Positions 1 through 6,738 of a stretch of 20,739 nucleotides of DNA are shown here, piece by piece. A program made the translations under genes and the position numbers. Within the stretch, counting starts at the first letter, position 1, and the number at the start of each line of letters is the position of its first letter. The DNA comes from Euryarchaeota archaeon UBA173. GTDB taxonomy: Archaea > Thermoplasmatota > Poseidoniia > Poseidoniales > Thalassarchaeaceae. The stretch lies in contig DAJH01000075.1 in assembly GCA_002498925.1 (NCBI GenBank), positions 1 through 20,739 of the forward strand, written 5' to 3'. The notes beneath the pieces are model-generated. The model was not told the DNA's origin and did no database searches. It worked only from the letters and a program-made list of their open reading frames with translations.

Positions 1-549
1 GCTGGCCCGCCTTGGAGCATCGGTGTCTCAGGGTACGCGGAGGAGGGAGATGACCAGAAAGAGACCATGAGTGGGTCATATCCTGATATCGCGGCCGATT
101 GGACCCAAGTACTTCCAAATCACGATGATGTTGATGGGTATCATGAGACATCCGGGACGTCCTTCGCCACTCCAAGGACTGCTGGTTTGTTGTCCACAGT
201 GATACAGACACTGAGGGCCGAATTCGGAGATTCGTCCTCTGGTGCAGACCCGTCTACTAGATCTGGATTCATGGTACAAGGGATCAACATCACCAGCGAC
301 ACCATCAGGGACGCATTGAATTTGTCCGCCTGGTATCCCTCATATTCCACTTGGGACCCAACGTCTGGCACCATGCCAATTTCTCCAGTCGCACCTTGTA
401 CCCAAGTAGGCTGGGGAGTGGTCAATGATAGTAATGTCTTGCCAATGATAGAACATCTGAATGGTACATCGGATATTCCCAACAGGCCTTCTGATGTAGT
501 GATGTGCATGGAAGCAAATCAAGCAATCAGGGAAGCGTACTGGGAGTAA
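1..549 (+). CDS. Subtilisin-like (S8 family) serine protease, 3' part only
   Basis: The reading frame is open from the first base, so the 5' part of the gene lies outside the window; 182 residues are visible. They contain the family's serine motif GTSFATP, with the nucleophile Ser at about visible residue 54, preceded by PDIAADW, which resembles the PDVxAPG segment before the catalytic serine in subtilases. The Asp and His of the triad would be upstream and cannot be checked. The segment after the motif (TAGLLSTVIQTL) fits the helix that follows the serine in the fold. No C-terminal anchor is seen; the protein simply ends after a short tail with two cysteines. Subtilases with this arrangement are usually secreted, and that is inferred here because the signal peptide is out of view. 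The next gene starts 55 nt later on the same strand, and no clear terminator lies between them. Confidence 0.85.
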   Translation, partial: AGPPWSIGVSGYAEEGDDQKETMSGSYPDIAADWTQVLPNHDDVDGYHETSGTSFATPRTAGLLSTVIQTLRAEFGDSSSGADPSTRSGFMVQGINITSDTIRDALNLSAWYPSYSTWDPTSGTMPISPVAPCTQVGWGVVNDSNVLPMIEHLNGTSDIPNRPSDVVMCMEANQAIREAYWE

Positions 550-604
550 TGGCTATTTCATGTCATTCCGCTGTGTTCAATAGACTGAAAGTTTTGGAGA
601 TAGT
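550..604 (+). other. Gap between the protease and HTH_10 genes
   Basis: This 55-nt gap is rather AT-rich. It holds the GGAG ribosome-binding site for the regulator (about 597-600). I see no clear TATA box and no strong hairpin, so the regulator may be read through from the protease gene. Confidence 0.5.
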
Positions 605-1249
605 ATGAGGAGGGTATCCCTAAGGTGGAAAATTTCCTCATTAAGGGGCTCTAACGATATCTCAAGAATACTGGAAATAGTGGATAGTATCGAGGTCCTT
701 GGCCACTTGGCAGTTAGGGAGGACGGGGTAGTTCAATTGGCAGAAATAGTTCTCCGAGAAGGCATGCAATTGGAAGATCTCTCTAGTCTCGAATGGCTAG
801 AAGTATTGGAAAAACACGAAGAGGATGAGGGGGTTATTGTGGTCAGCCTTCTTTGTACGCACCCCTTCGCGAAAACGGCAATAGAGCTCTCCAATATTCA
901 CGTCCAGCCCCCATATGGGATAGACTCCGAGCGAGGAATGGAAATGCGGATGTCTGGTCTTTCTGGATCAATCCGCAGATTCGTATCCCTCATGCGGATG
1001 GTGATGCCGCCTGACAAGATTAGTGTACATTCGATTAGAGAGAACGCTACCAACGGATGGACTAGTGACCTTACTGAACGACAACGAGAAGTCATTTCAC
1101 TAGCGATAAGAATGGGTTACTACGACCCAAACTCAAATGTGAAGCTGAAAGATATAGCTGATGAGATGGATATGGCGAGAAGTACATTGGGAGAACACAT
1201 CAAAAGAGCCGAGTACGAGATAATGAAAAAGGTGAGAGAGGACCTTTGA
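605..1249 (+). CDS. Bacterio-opsin activator-type (HTH_10) transcriptional regulator
   Basis: This 214-residue protein ends in an HTH_10 domain at about residues 156-207. It has the family's opening LTERQREV, then GYYDP, then the helix-turn-helix with LKDIADEMDMARSTLGEHIKRAE. HTH_10 proteins are archaeal DNA-binding regulators related to the haloarchaeal Bat protein. The first 150 residues are acidic and mixed alpha/beta in character; I recognise no PAS, GAF or receiver motif in them, so the signal sensed is unknown. The start is an ATG with a GGAG ribosome-binding site about 5 nt upstream. The gene lies 61 nt before the Hcr-like molybdenum enzyme operon, on the same strand, so control of that operon is the natural hypothesis, but this is inference from position only. 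Confidence 0.85.
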   Translation: MRRVSLRWKISSLRGSNDISRILEIVDSIEVLGHLAVREDGVVQLAEIVLREGMQLEDLSSLEWLEVLEKHEEDEGVIVVSLLCTHPFAKTAIELSNIHVQPPYGIDSERGMEMRMSGLSGSIRRFVSLMRMVMPPDKISVHSIRENATNGWTSDLTERQREVISLAIRMGYYDPNSNVKLKDIADEMDMARSTLGEHIKRAEYEIMKKVREDL

Positions 1250-1310
1250 TTGACCCCTATGGGGTCAAGACCCCAATGCTCAAGGTGCGAGTGGCCTTGG
1301 TCAAGGCATC
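1250..1310 (+). promoter_or_regulatory. Inverted-repeat-rich leader between the HTH_10 gene and the Hcr-like operon
   Basis: Directly after the regulator's stop codon is a perfect 8-bp inverted repeat with loop TAT (1250-1257 with 1261-1268). Its right arm GGGGTC can instead pair with GACCCC at 1269-1274. A second overlapping pair follows: CAAGG 1281-1285 with CCTTG 1295-1299, or GCCTT 1294-1298 with AAGGC 1303-1307. The last hairpin would sit just before the ATG at 1311, which has no obvious Shine-Dalgarno sequence. TCAAG occurs three times, at 1265, 1280 and 1301. The repeats are seen directly. Whether they are RNA switches, operator half-sites for the upstream regulator, or a 3'-end signal for that gene is inference. 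Confidence 0.45.
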
Positions 1311-1877
1311 ATGGTTCAGCACAGACTGCCTATGCTCCCTCCCTCAGATGAGGTCGATTGGGCTGCCTCAGTCAATGGAAATGCTATTTCCACTAGAGTG
1401 GAAAGTAATGCGATATTACTGGATGTTATTCGTGACAGCTTAGGGATTCTTGGAACGAAGAGGGGGTGCGATATGGGTACCTGCGGGTGCTGTTCGATCC
1501 TTATTGACGGATCTCCGAGGCTATCTTGCCTGATGCTTGCCCAAGAGGCGGATGGATGTGAAATAACGACAGTAGAGGGGCTTTCTGAGGGACATCATCT
1601 GCATCCAATACAGGAGACATTCACTGAATGTGGAGGTAGTCAATGCGGCTTCTGCACCCCGGGATTCCTAGTTGTAATCTCAGCTCTGCTGGAAGAAAAT
1701 CCAGATCCTACTGACGTTGAGATAAAATCTGCAATCGAAGGAAATCTATGCAGATGCACGGGTTACCAACAAATTGTGGACTCCGTCAAAGAGGCCTCGG
1801 GCATTCTTTGCAGAGGGGATACGGTGGAAAACTCCACAGAGCCAAAAAGCGATCCACATCCGGGATTTACGGGGTGA
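1311..1877 (+). CDS. Molybdenum hydroxylase [2Fe-2S] subunit (CoxS/HcrC/XdhC-like)
   Basis: This is the small iron-sulfur subunit that passes electrons between the molybdenum centre and FAD. All eight ligands expected for two [2Fe-2S] clusters are present. The plant-ferredoxin-type cluster has C53, C58, C61 and C73 (GCDMGTCGCC then LSC). The helical-domain cluster has C112, C115, C147 and C149 (QCGFC then NLCRC), and its C-x2-C-x31-C-x-C spacing is canonical. The protein is 188 residues; the family is usually about 155-170, and the excess is a 20-residue N-terminal lead before VNG and a short polar tail. Initiation at the second in-frame ATG (1332) is possible, since no ribosome-binding site decides the matter. 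The gene is first of the three-subunit set, in the order FeS, Mo, FAD, and is followed within about 4 nt by the large subunit. Confidence 0.93.
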   Translation: MVQHRLPMLPPSDEVDWAASVNGNAISTRVESNAILLDVIRDSLGILGTKRGCDMGTCGCCSILIDGSPRLSCLMLAQEADGCEITTVEGLSEGHHLHPIQETFTECGGSQCGFCTPGFLVVISALLEENPDPTDVEIKSAIEGNLCRCTGYQQIVDSVKEASGILCRGDTVENSTEPKSDPHPGFTG

Positions 1878-1881
1878 TAAC

Positions 1882-4662
1882 TTGAGTGATGATGACTCCG
1901 AAGAGATGGTCGGATACAGACAACAGCCGGGGAAATTGCCGTTTTCAAAGCCCGGATCGGGTGGTAAGAGGCAATTCAGCGAACCTCGGGACGAGGACAT
2001 GATTCCGGAAAGCCAGGGCGGATCCAAGAGTCAGCCATGGGGGTCCCATCGACATGACGGGATTGTCAGTGGAAGGGTTATTGGAAAGCCTACTGCATTG
2101 ATAGATAGTCGCTGGAAAGTCACTGGACAGGCCCAGTATGGGGATGACATCAGGTTGCCTGGGGAATTGGTTGGTAGAATTGTGAGGAGTCCGCACCACT
2201 ATGCCAAAGTATTGTCAATTGATGCTAGCAAGGCATTGGAGTTGCCCGGGGTTTTGGCAGTGGCCACTGGACATGATGCGACTAGTGCTTTCGGCGTATT
2301 GCCAGTAACAAAAGATGAGCATGCTATGGCACAAGAAAAGGTCAGACATGTAGGTGACTTGGTGGCCTGTGTAGCTGCAGTGGACGAGTCAACCGCAAGA
2401 GAGGCGTGTAGACTAATCGAGGTAGAATACGAAGTACTCGATAGTATTCATGATATGAGGGACGGATTGGAGGAGTCTGAATCTCCAATTCATGACAGGG
2501 GGAAGTACCACATCGGGGAGTCCAATGTTCAGAAGAGAGTATTCCAGGAGTTTGGAAATGTTGAGGACATGCGGGACTCTACGGCTAGCCATAATTCCAA
2601 TTGGCTATTTGCGGGGGCCAATCATGGCTTCACAGAGCCTCATGCGGTTGTCGCACAGTGGGACCCCTCAGGGAGGCTTACGTTGTACACCCCACAACAG
2701 GTCCCACACTATCTCCACAGGGCCCTAGCAGACGTCTTGGACGTTCCAATGCACCAAATCAACGTTTTCAGGACATTTGTAGGAGGCGGGTTTGGGGGGA
2801 AATCTGATCCATTTCCCCATGAAATGTGTGCAGCTATTCTGGCGAGGAAGACTGGGAAGCCGGTTAGAATAAACTTTGACAGAGAGGAAGTCTTCTGGGT
2901 CAATCGAGGTAGGCACCCATCTAGAATAGGCATGTCGATACACTCGGATAGCGAAGGTAGGATTTCGGGGATAGAAACGGATGCGCTAATTGATGGTGGG
3001 GCGTTTGCTTCCTTCGGGCACGTTACAACATACTACAATGGAGTTTTGCATACCGCTCCCTATGAGATAGGGGGATTCCACTACACCGGCGCGAGAGTAT
3101 GGACAAACAAACCCGCGAGCGGGGCGATGAGAGGTCATGGAGCGGTCAATTCAAGGTGTGCAGTGGAAGTTGGCTTGGATGATATTTGTGAGCAGCTGGA
3201 AGTGGACCCGATAGACTTCAGGTTGGCAAATCTTCTGCCCCCACATAGCTCTACAATCACTGGCTTCAGGGTGACTAGCATAGGAATGAGGGAATGTCTT
3301 GAAAGAGTTCGAGAGGCTTCCGGATGGGACGAGAAATTCCGTAAGATGCCTCTGGGAAGGGGAATAGGTGTAGGTTGCGGATTTTTCATTTCAGGTAGCG
3401 GACTGCCAATCCACTGGGACCCGAACAAATTCCCTCACGCCACAGTCCACCTCAAGATAGACATGGATGGGGGCGTCACCGTGCACACTGGTGCAGCTGA
3501 TATTGGTCAGGGATCCGATACCGTAGTAGCGCAATCGGTCGCTGAGGTCCTAGGCCTTCCCCTGGATATGATTAGGGTCAGAAGTAGGGAGAGTGACACG
3601 TCGCCTGTGGATCTTGGATCGTACTCTTCCCGTGTAACTTTCATGAACGCCAATGCGGCCATATCTGCTGCTATGGAAATCAGGAGCGAGTTGATCAAGT
3701 CGACTTCGGAGATTACCGGATCACCCGAGGAAAAGCTAGTAATTGGTGACAGGCGAATATTCAGGAAGGACGACCCAGCAGTAGGGGTTTCGTACCTTGA
3801 GGCATTGCATAAATCGCAGGAAGACAGAGGGGCATTGGTCTCTTCGGGCTCTTACAGGACTCCTCCCATGGGAAGGGCCCACAAGGGCGCGGCCGCCGGA
3901 CTGGCTCCCGCATACTCATTTTCAGCATATGTTGCCGAAGTCGAGGTAGATGTGGAAACTGGGCAAACTAGAGTCCTGAAGGTGTGGGCTGCACATGATT
4001 GTGGGAAAGCCCTGAATCCTTTGTCAGTAGAAGGGCAGATTATTGGTTCTTGCCACATGGGGATGGGGCAGGTCCTTAGTGAAGAAATGAAGTATGGTAG
4101 AACTGGTCATCTCTTGAACCCTGATTTACTGGACTACAAGATCCCAACGGTTCATGAAATGCCACAAGTTTTCCCGATTATTGTTGAGTCCAATGACCCC
4201 GAGGGGCCGTTTGGGGCCAAGGAGGCAGGAGAGGGGCCTCTTCTTCCAATCCTTCCAGCCGTGGTCAACGCAGTTTACGACGCTACAGGGGTGAGGGCCA
4301 GCGAGCTCCCCATTTCACCCGATAGGCTTTACAAAGAAATCGAAAAGAAATGTAAGGGCGATGGGATATCGGATCCTCTTGATTTGGAGCCTCCCAGAAT
4401 ATCACACTCTGAACTTCAGGAAAAATTGGTTGAGAGGGGGAGGTCTCATTCCGAGAGGGACGTGGAAAGGAGAAGAGGGGACGAGCCTTCGCCATATCAT
4501 AACGGAGCACTATTTGGCCTCGATCCGGAAATTCCAGGGGATGAGCAAGACTCCCGATGGACGGCAGTAGTGACTCCCTCCGAGGATTATCTCGACAATC
4601 CTGGACTTGCTGGTAGCGCATGGAAGCATGTCGAACGCAGAAAAAGAGGTGGTCCACAATGA
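1882..4662 (+). CDS. Molybdopterin-binding large subunit of an Hcr/xanthine dehydrogenase family enzyme
   Basis: This is the catalytic subunit, which binds molybdopterin-cytosine dinucleotide or a related cofactor. The core begins near residue 66 (RVIGKPTALIDSRWKVTG). It then has GGGFGGK at about 301-307, GAMRGHG at about 414-420, the TGAADIGQG loop, and KEAGEGP at about 780-786, whose second Glu (E784) corresponds to the catalytic Glu of the family. It lacks the AYxCSFR active-site loop of true form I CO dehydrogenase. At about 926 residues it is long: homologues are near 770. The excess is a polar N-terminal lead of about 60 residues and a charged C-terminal tail of about 100. The start is uncertain. 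TTG at 1882 follows the previous stop by 4 nt with GGGGTGAT upstream; ATG at 1906 or 1999 is possible. It overlaps the FAD subunit by 4 nt (ATGA), so the two are translationally coupled. The substrate is not proven. Confidence 0.92.
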   Translation: MSDDDSEEMVGYRQQPGKLPFSKPGSGGKRQFSEPRDEDMIPESQGGSKSQPWGSHRHDGIVSGRVIGKPTALIDSRWKVTGQAQYGDDIRLPGELVGRIVRSPHHYAKVLSIDASKALELPGVLAVATGHDATSAFGVLPVTKDEHAMAQEKVRHVGDLVACVAAVDESTAREACRLIEVEYEVLDSIHDMRDGLEESESPIHDRGKYHIGESNVQKRVFQEFGNVEDMRDSTASHNSNWLFAGANHGFTEPHAVVAQWDPSGRLTLYTPQQVPHYLHRALADVLDVPMHQINVFRTFVGGGFGGKSDPFPHEMCAAILARKTGKPVRINFDREEVFWVNRGRHPSRIGMSIHSDSEGRISGIETDALIDGGAFASFGHVTTYYNGVLHTAPYEIGGFHYTGARVWTNKPASGAMRGHGAVNSRCAVEVGLDDICEQLEVDPIDFRLANLLPPHSSTITGFRVTSIGMRECLERVREASGWDEKFRKMPLGRGIGVGCGFFISGSGLPIHWDPNKFPHATVHLKIDMDGGVTVHTGAADIGQGSDTVVAQSVAEVLGLPLDMIRVRSRESDTSPVDLGSYSSRVTFMNANAAISAAMEIRSELIKSTSEITGSPEEKLVIGDRRIFRKDDPAVGVSYLEALHKSQEDRGALVSSGSYRTPPMGRAHKGAAAGLAPAYSFSAYVAEVEVDVETGQTRVLKVWAAHDCGKALNPLSVEGQIIGSCHMGMGQVLSEEMKYGRTGHLLNPDLLDYKIPTVHEMPQVFPIIVESNDPEGPFGAKEAGEGPLLPILPAVVNAVYDATGVRASELPISPDRLYKEIEKKCKGDGISDPLDLEPPRISHSELQEKLVERGRSHSERDVERRRGDEPSPYHNGALFGLDPEIPGDEQDSRWTAVVTPSEDYLDNPGLAGSAWKHVERRKRGGPQ

Positions 4663-5645
4663 AGATGCCGCCTTTCCATCTACACAGCCCCAAGAGTCTA
4701 GATGAGGCCTTTTCGATAGCCTCTGAGTTGAGTAGTTCGAACAGAGAATTCGACTGGGTGGCAGGTGGGACCGACCTCCTTCCCAACTACAAATGGCACC
4801 TGAACGCCAAATCAGATGTGATATCACTGGCAGGCGTCACTGAACTAACCCAGCTTACTGGTACTCATATCGGTGCGATGGTGCGACTGTATGATTTGGC
4901 TGAGTCAGAAGAAACTCACTCGCTGATCAGATCTGCGGCAGAGTCTGTGGCTAGTACCCTGATTCGTCGCTCTGCCACCGTAGGAGGAAACCTCTGTCTG
5001 GATACGAGATGTTTCTGGTTCAACCAGACTGAAGATTGGCGTGAGTCAATCGACTGGTGTCACAAATGCGATTGTGGGACAGATGCTGACTGCAGGGTTA
5101 TTCCCAATCAGAATACACTCTGCGTGGCGACATACCAGGCTGATTTAGCGCCCTCCCTGATGTGCCTAGGGGCGACTATTCACTTAGCATCCAAGGAGGG
5201 AGAGAGGTCAATGCCAATGAATGACTTCTTCCAATTGGATGGTATGACTCGGAATGTCCTCCGAGAAGGCGAGATAGTGACTCACGTGACGTTGCCCGAG
5301 GACGTTTCTGAATGGCATGGTGATTACCAAAAATTGAGGCAGCGTGAAAGTTGGGACTTCCCTGAGGCCGGGGTGGCAGTCGTCTGGAAGAAAAGGGGAG
5401 GGGATGTTTCTGACCTCAGGGTTGCAACCACTGGACTGGAGTCTGTTCCAGGCTTTCACGGAGAAGAGGCTGAGTTGGCCCTAAAAGAGTGGAATGGGGC
5501 TGAAAGTATTGATTTCCTCGCGGAATCGGTAAGAAAGTCCGTGAAACCAGTCCTAAACACTTGGTTCCCACCCTCCTACAGACGTAAGATGGTCAAGGTC
5601 TTAACAAGGCGGGCATGTTCTGGTATGCTGGAGGATTCCAAGTGA
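4659..5645 (+). CDS. FAD subunit with a cysteine-rich [4Fe-4S]-type loop (HcrB-like)
   Basis: This 328-residue protein has the two FAD motifs of the CoxM/XdhB family, AGGTD at about 35-39 and RRSATVGGN at about 103-111. Directly after GGN comes an insert of about 45 residues beginning NLCLDTRC, with cysteines at about 113, 118, 134, 137, 139, 145 and 155. In the beta subunit of 4-hydroxybenzoyl-CoA reductase a loop at the same place holds an extra [4Fe-4S] cluster through four cysteines; C118, C134, C145 and C155 are the likely equivalents here, and the 15-residue spacing of the first two matches my memory of the Thauera enzyme. CoxM and ordinary XdhB lack this loop. The ATG overlaps the large-subunit stop as ATGA; an upstream in-frame ATG at 4620 is less likely because MKMPPFHLHSPKSLDEA fits the family start. 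The 3' end overlaps the next gene. Confidence 0.92.
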   Translation: MKMPPFHLHSPKSLDEAFSIASELSSSNREFDWVAGGTDLLPNYKWHLNAKSDVISLAGVTELTQLTGTHIGAMVRLYDLAESEETHSLIRSAAESVASTLIRRSATVGGNLCLDTRCFWFNQTEDWRESIDWCHKCDCGTDADCRVIPNQNTLCVATYQADLAPSLMCLGATIHLASKEGERSMPMNDFFQLDGMTRNVLREGEIVTHVTLPEDVSEWHGDYQKLRQRESWDFPEAGVAVVWKKRGGDVSDLRVATTGLESVPGFHGEEAELALKEWNGAESIDFLAESVRKSVKPVLNTWFPPSYRRKMVKVLTRRACSGMLEDSK

Positions 5646-6574
5646 ACAGGCACTACTGGGCTGCCATGGTCTCAATCATCTCCCTACTTGCCATCTCATT
5701 ACCCGTTCAATCGCAGATTGGCGGATGGGATGTAGGAATCGAGTTCCCTCAGGAAGATGACAGTAATCCATTCCCGGTTAGGGAAGACGGTTCAGTGTCA
5801 ATAGATTTCTTCGTTTACAATGACGAGTTACTTCCGATCACTGTTGAATTCGCATATGAGATTCCATTTGATGGCGAGGGAGATGGTCCGGAATCCGAGA
5901 ATATAGCAGCAGGTGGGAACAAGACATTCACCCTCATGGTCACAGGGGTTGATGTCTGGGCCCATCAGGCGGACAGCAAGGAGGAGTTCAAAATCTCAGT
6001 CACATTGATTTCAAGGGCTTCAATACCACAACCACTCCCAGAGACTAAGGAGGCAACTGGAGAGCTACAGATACCACGTGTTTACTCATTGGAGGTGGAT
6101 GTTTCAGACCCTGTGGGGCCGATGAATTCCGGTTCAGAAATGAGCCTCCAAGTAACAGTAAGAAACATCGGAAATGTAGCCGATAGGGTTGGTTCAATCG
6201 AAGTTTCCGACAACTGCCCTCTTCTATCTACAGACAATGGCCTGGATATTCTCACCACAAGGGATGTACAATCTGGACAGTCTACAAGTGCCAACATCTT
6301 GATCACAGCTTCGCAAAGTCATCCTCAAAGGAACTGTGATGTTGAAGTTGCTATTTCATCCAATGGAGCGGCGAATTCAGGGGGCTCCGAGATTTCTAGA
6401 GATGAGGCGAGGATAACTGTGGAACCCCCTCCTGCCGACCAAGAGGACCCCCAAGATCCAGAAGGTCCAGAGGATACAATAGAAATTGTCAGTTCTAACC
6501 TACCCTTCATCAGTCCAATATTGACTGTTTTCCTAATACTATTGGCTGCAATAGGTACTGGGAAAATGGATTGA
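5642..6574 (+). CDS. Secreted, C-terminally membrane-anchored protein with CARDB/NEW3-like domain
   Basis: I cannot name this 310-residue protein. It has an N-terminal signal peptide (basic NRHYW start, hydrophobic stretch to about residue 22, likely cleavage near VQS-Q) and a single C-terminal membrane segment (about 285-306, ending GTGKMD), with a Pro/Glu/Asp-rich stalk before it. The outer part looks like two beta-sandwich domains; the second (MSLQVTVRNIGNVADRVGSI) resembles CARDB/NEW3-type Ig-like folds common on archaeal surfaces. Two cysteines (NCPLL and RNCDV) could form a disulfide. Start choice: the GTG at 5642 overlaps the FAD-subunit stop as GTGA, and the signal peptide begins there. 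The coupling suggests co-expression with the Hcr-like enzyme, though a surface protein has no obvious role in a cytoplasmic enzyme, so the link may be only transcriptional. Confidence 0.72.
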   Translation: MNRHYWAAMVSIISLLAISLPVQSQIGGWDVGIEFPQEDDSNPFPVREDGSVSIDFFVYNDELLPITVEFAYEIPFDGEGDGPESENIAAGGNKTFTLMVTGVDVWAHQADSKEEFKISVTLISRASIPQPLPETKEATGELQIPRVYSLEVDVSDPVGPMNSGSEMSLQVTVRNIGNVADRVGSIEVSDNCPLLSTDNGLDILTTRDVQSGQSTSANILITASQSHPQRNCDVEVAISSNGAANSGGSEISRDEARITVEPPPADQEDPQDPEGPEDTIEIVSSNLPFISPILTVFLILLAAIGTGKMD

Positions 6575-6582
6575 TTAGTGGG

Positions 6583-6611
6583 TTTTTACATTTATTCTCA
6601 AAGTGTAAAAA
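6583..6611 (+). terminator. Probable terminator region: T-run within an AT-rich inverted repeat
   Basis: Nine bases after the stop at 6574 there is a TTTTT run starting TTTTTACA (6583-6590). It pairs perfectly with TGTAAAAA (6604-6611) across a 13-nt loop, and an A8 run spans 6607-6614. Archaeal termination responds to T-rich tracts in the non-template strand, so the T5 run could end the upstream operon. The hairpin itself is AT-only except for one C-G pair and would be weak. Confidence 0.4.
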
Positions 6612-6658
6612 AAACAACACCGGGTGGATATCGGAAGCATTGGCGGAAACTATTTACC

Positions 6659-6692
6659 CGAACATATAATTGTAGAATAGCACTCCGCACAG
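6659..6692 (+). promoter_or_regulatory. Probable archaeal BRE/TATA promoter for the DUF4350-MoxR-DUF58 operon
   Basis: CGAAC (6659-6663) followed by ATATAAT (6664-6670) resembles a BRE/TATA pair. Initiation about 23-26 nt downstream of the TATA centre would fall near 6690, giving a leader of about 50 nt to the ATG at 6739. It lies in the longest intergenic stretch of the window (6575-6738), which is AT-rich compared with its surroundings. Confidence 0.4.
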
Positions 6693-6706
6693 CACCGTAG
6701 GTGCTG
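6690..6706 (+). repeat. Perfect 7-bp inverted repeat with GTA triloop
   Basis: CAGCACC (6690-6696), GTA, GGTGCTG (6700-6706). It sits at the predicted transcription start and 32 nt before the ATG of the DUF4350 gene, so it could form a 5'-terminal hairpin or act as an operator. It shares the C-GTA-G tip with the hairpins at 15489 and 19595. Confidence 0.6.
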
Positions 6707-6738
6707 CTTACAGACTTAATTCGGGACTGGTAATTGTG

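Noticed and set aside
1774..1881. Upstream extension of the molybdopterin subunit into the [2Fe-2S] gene
   Set aside because: It overlaps conserved coding sequence of the previous gene by over 100 nt, and the protein already has an extra lead when started at 1882.
1311..5645. Aerobic CO dehydrogenase (coxSLM)
   Set aside because: The gene order and folds fit, but the large subunit has GAMRGHG instead of the AYxCSFR loop of form I CODH, and the FAD subunit has the cysteine loop typical of 4-hydroxybenzoyl-CoA reductase.
6615..6738. Possible small RNA or tRNA in the intergenic region
   Set aside because: Only a short 7-bp hairpin and a 5-bp distant pairing (CGGGT/ACCCG) are visible; no cloverleaf or conserved RNA motif can be drawn.
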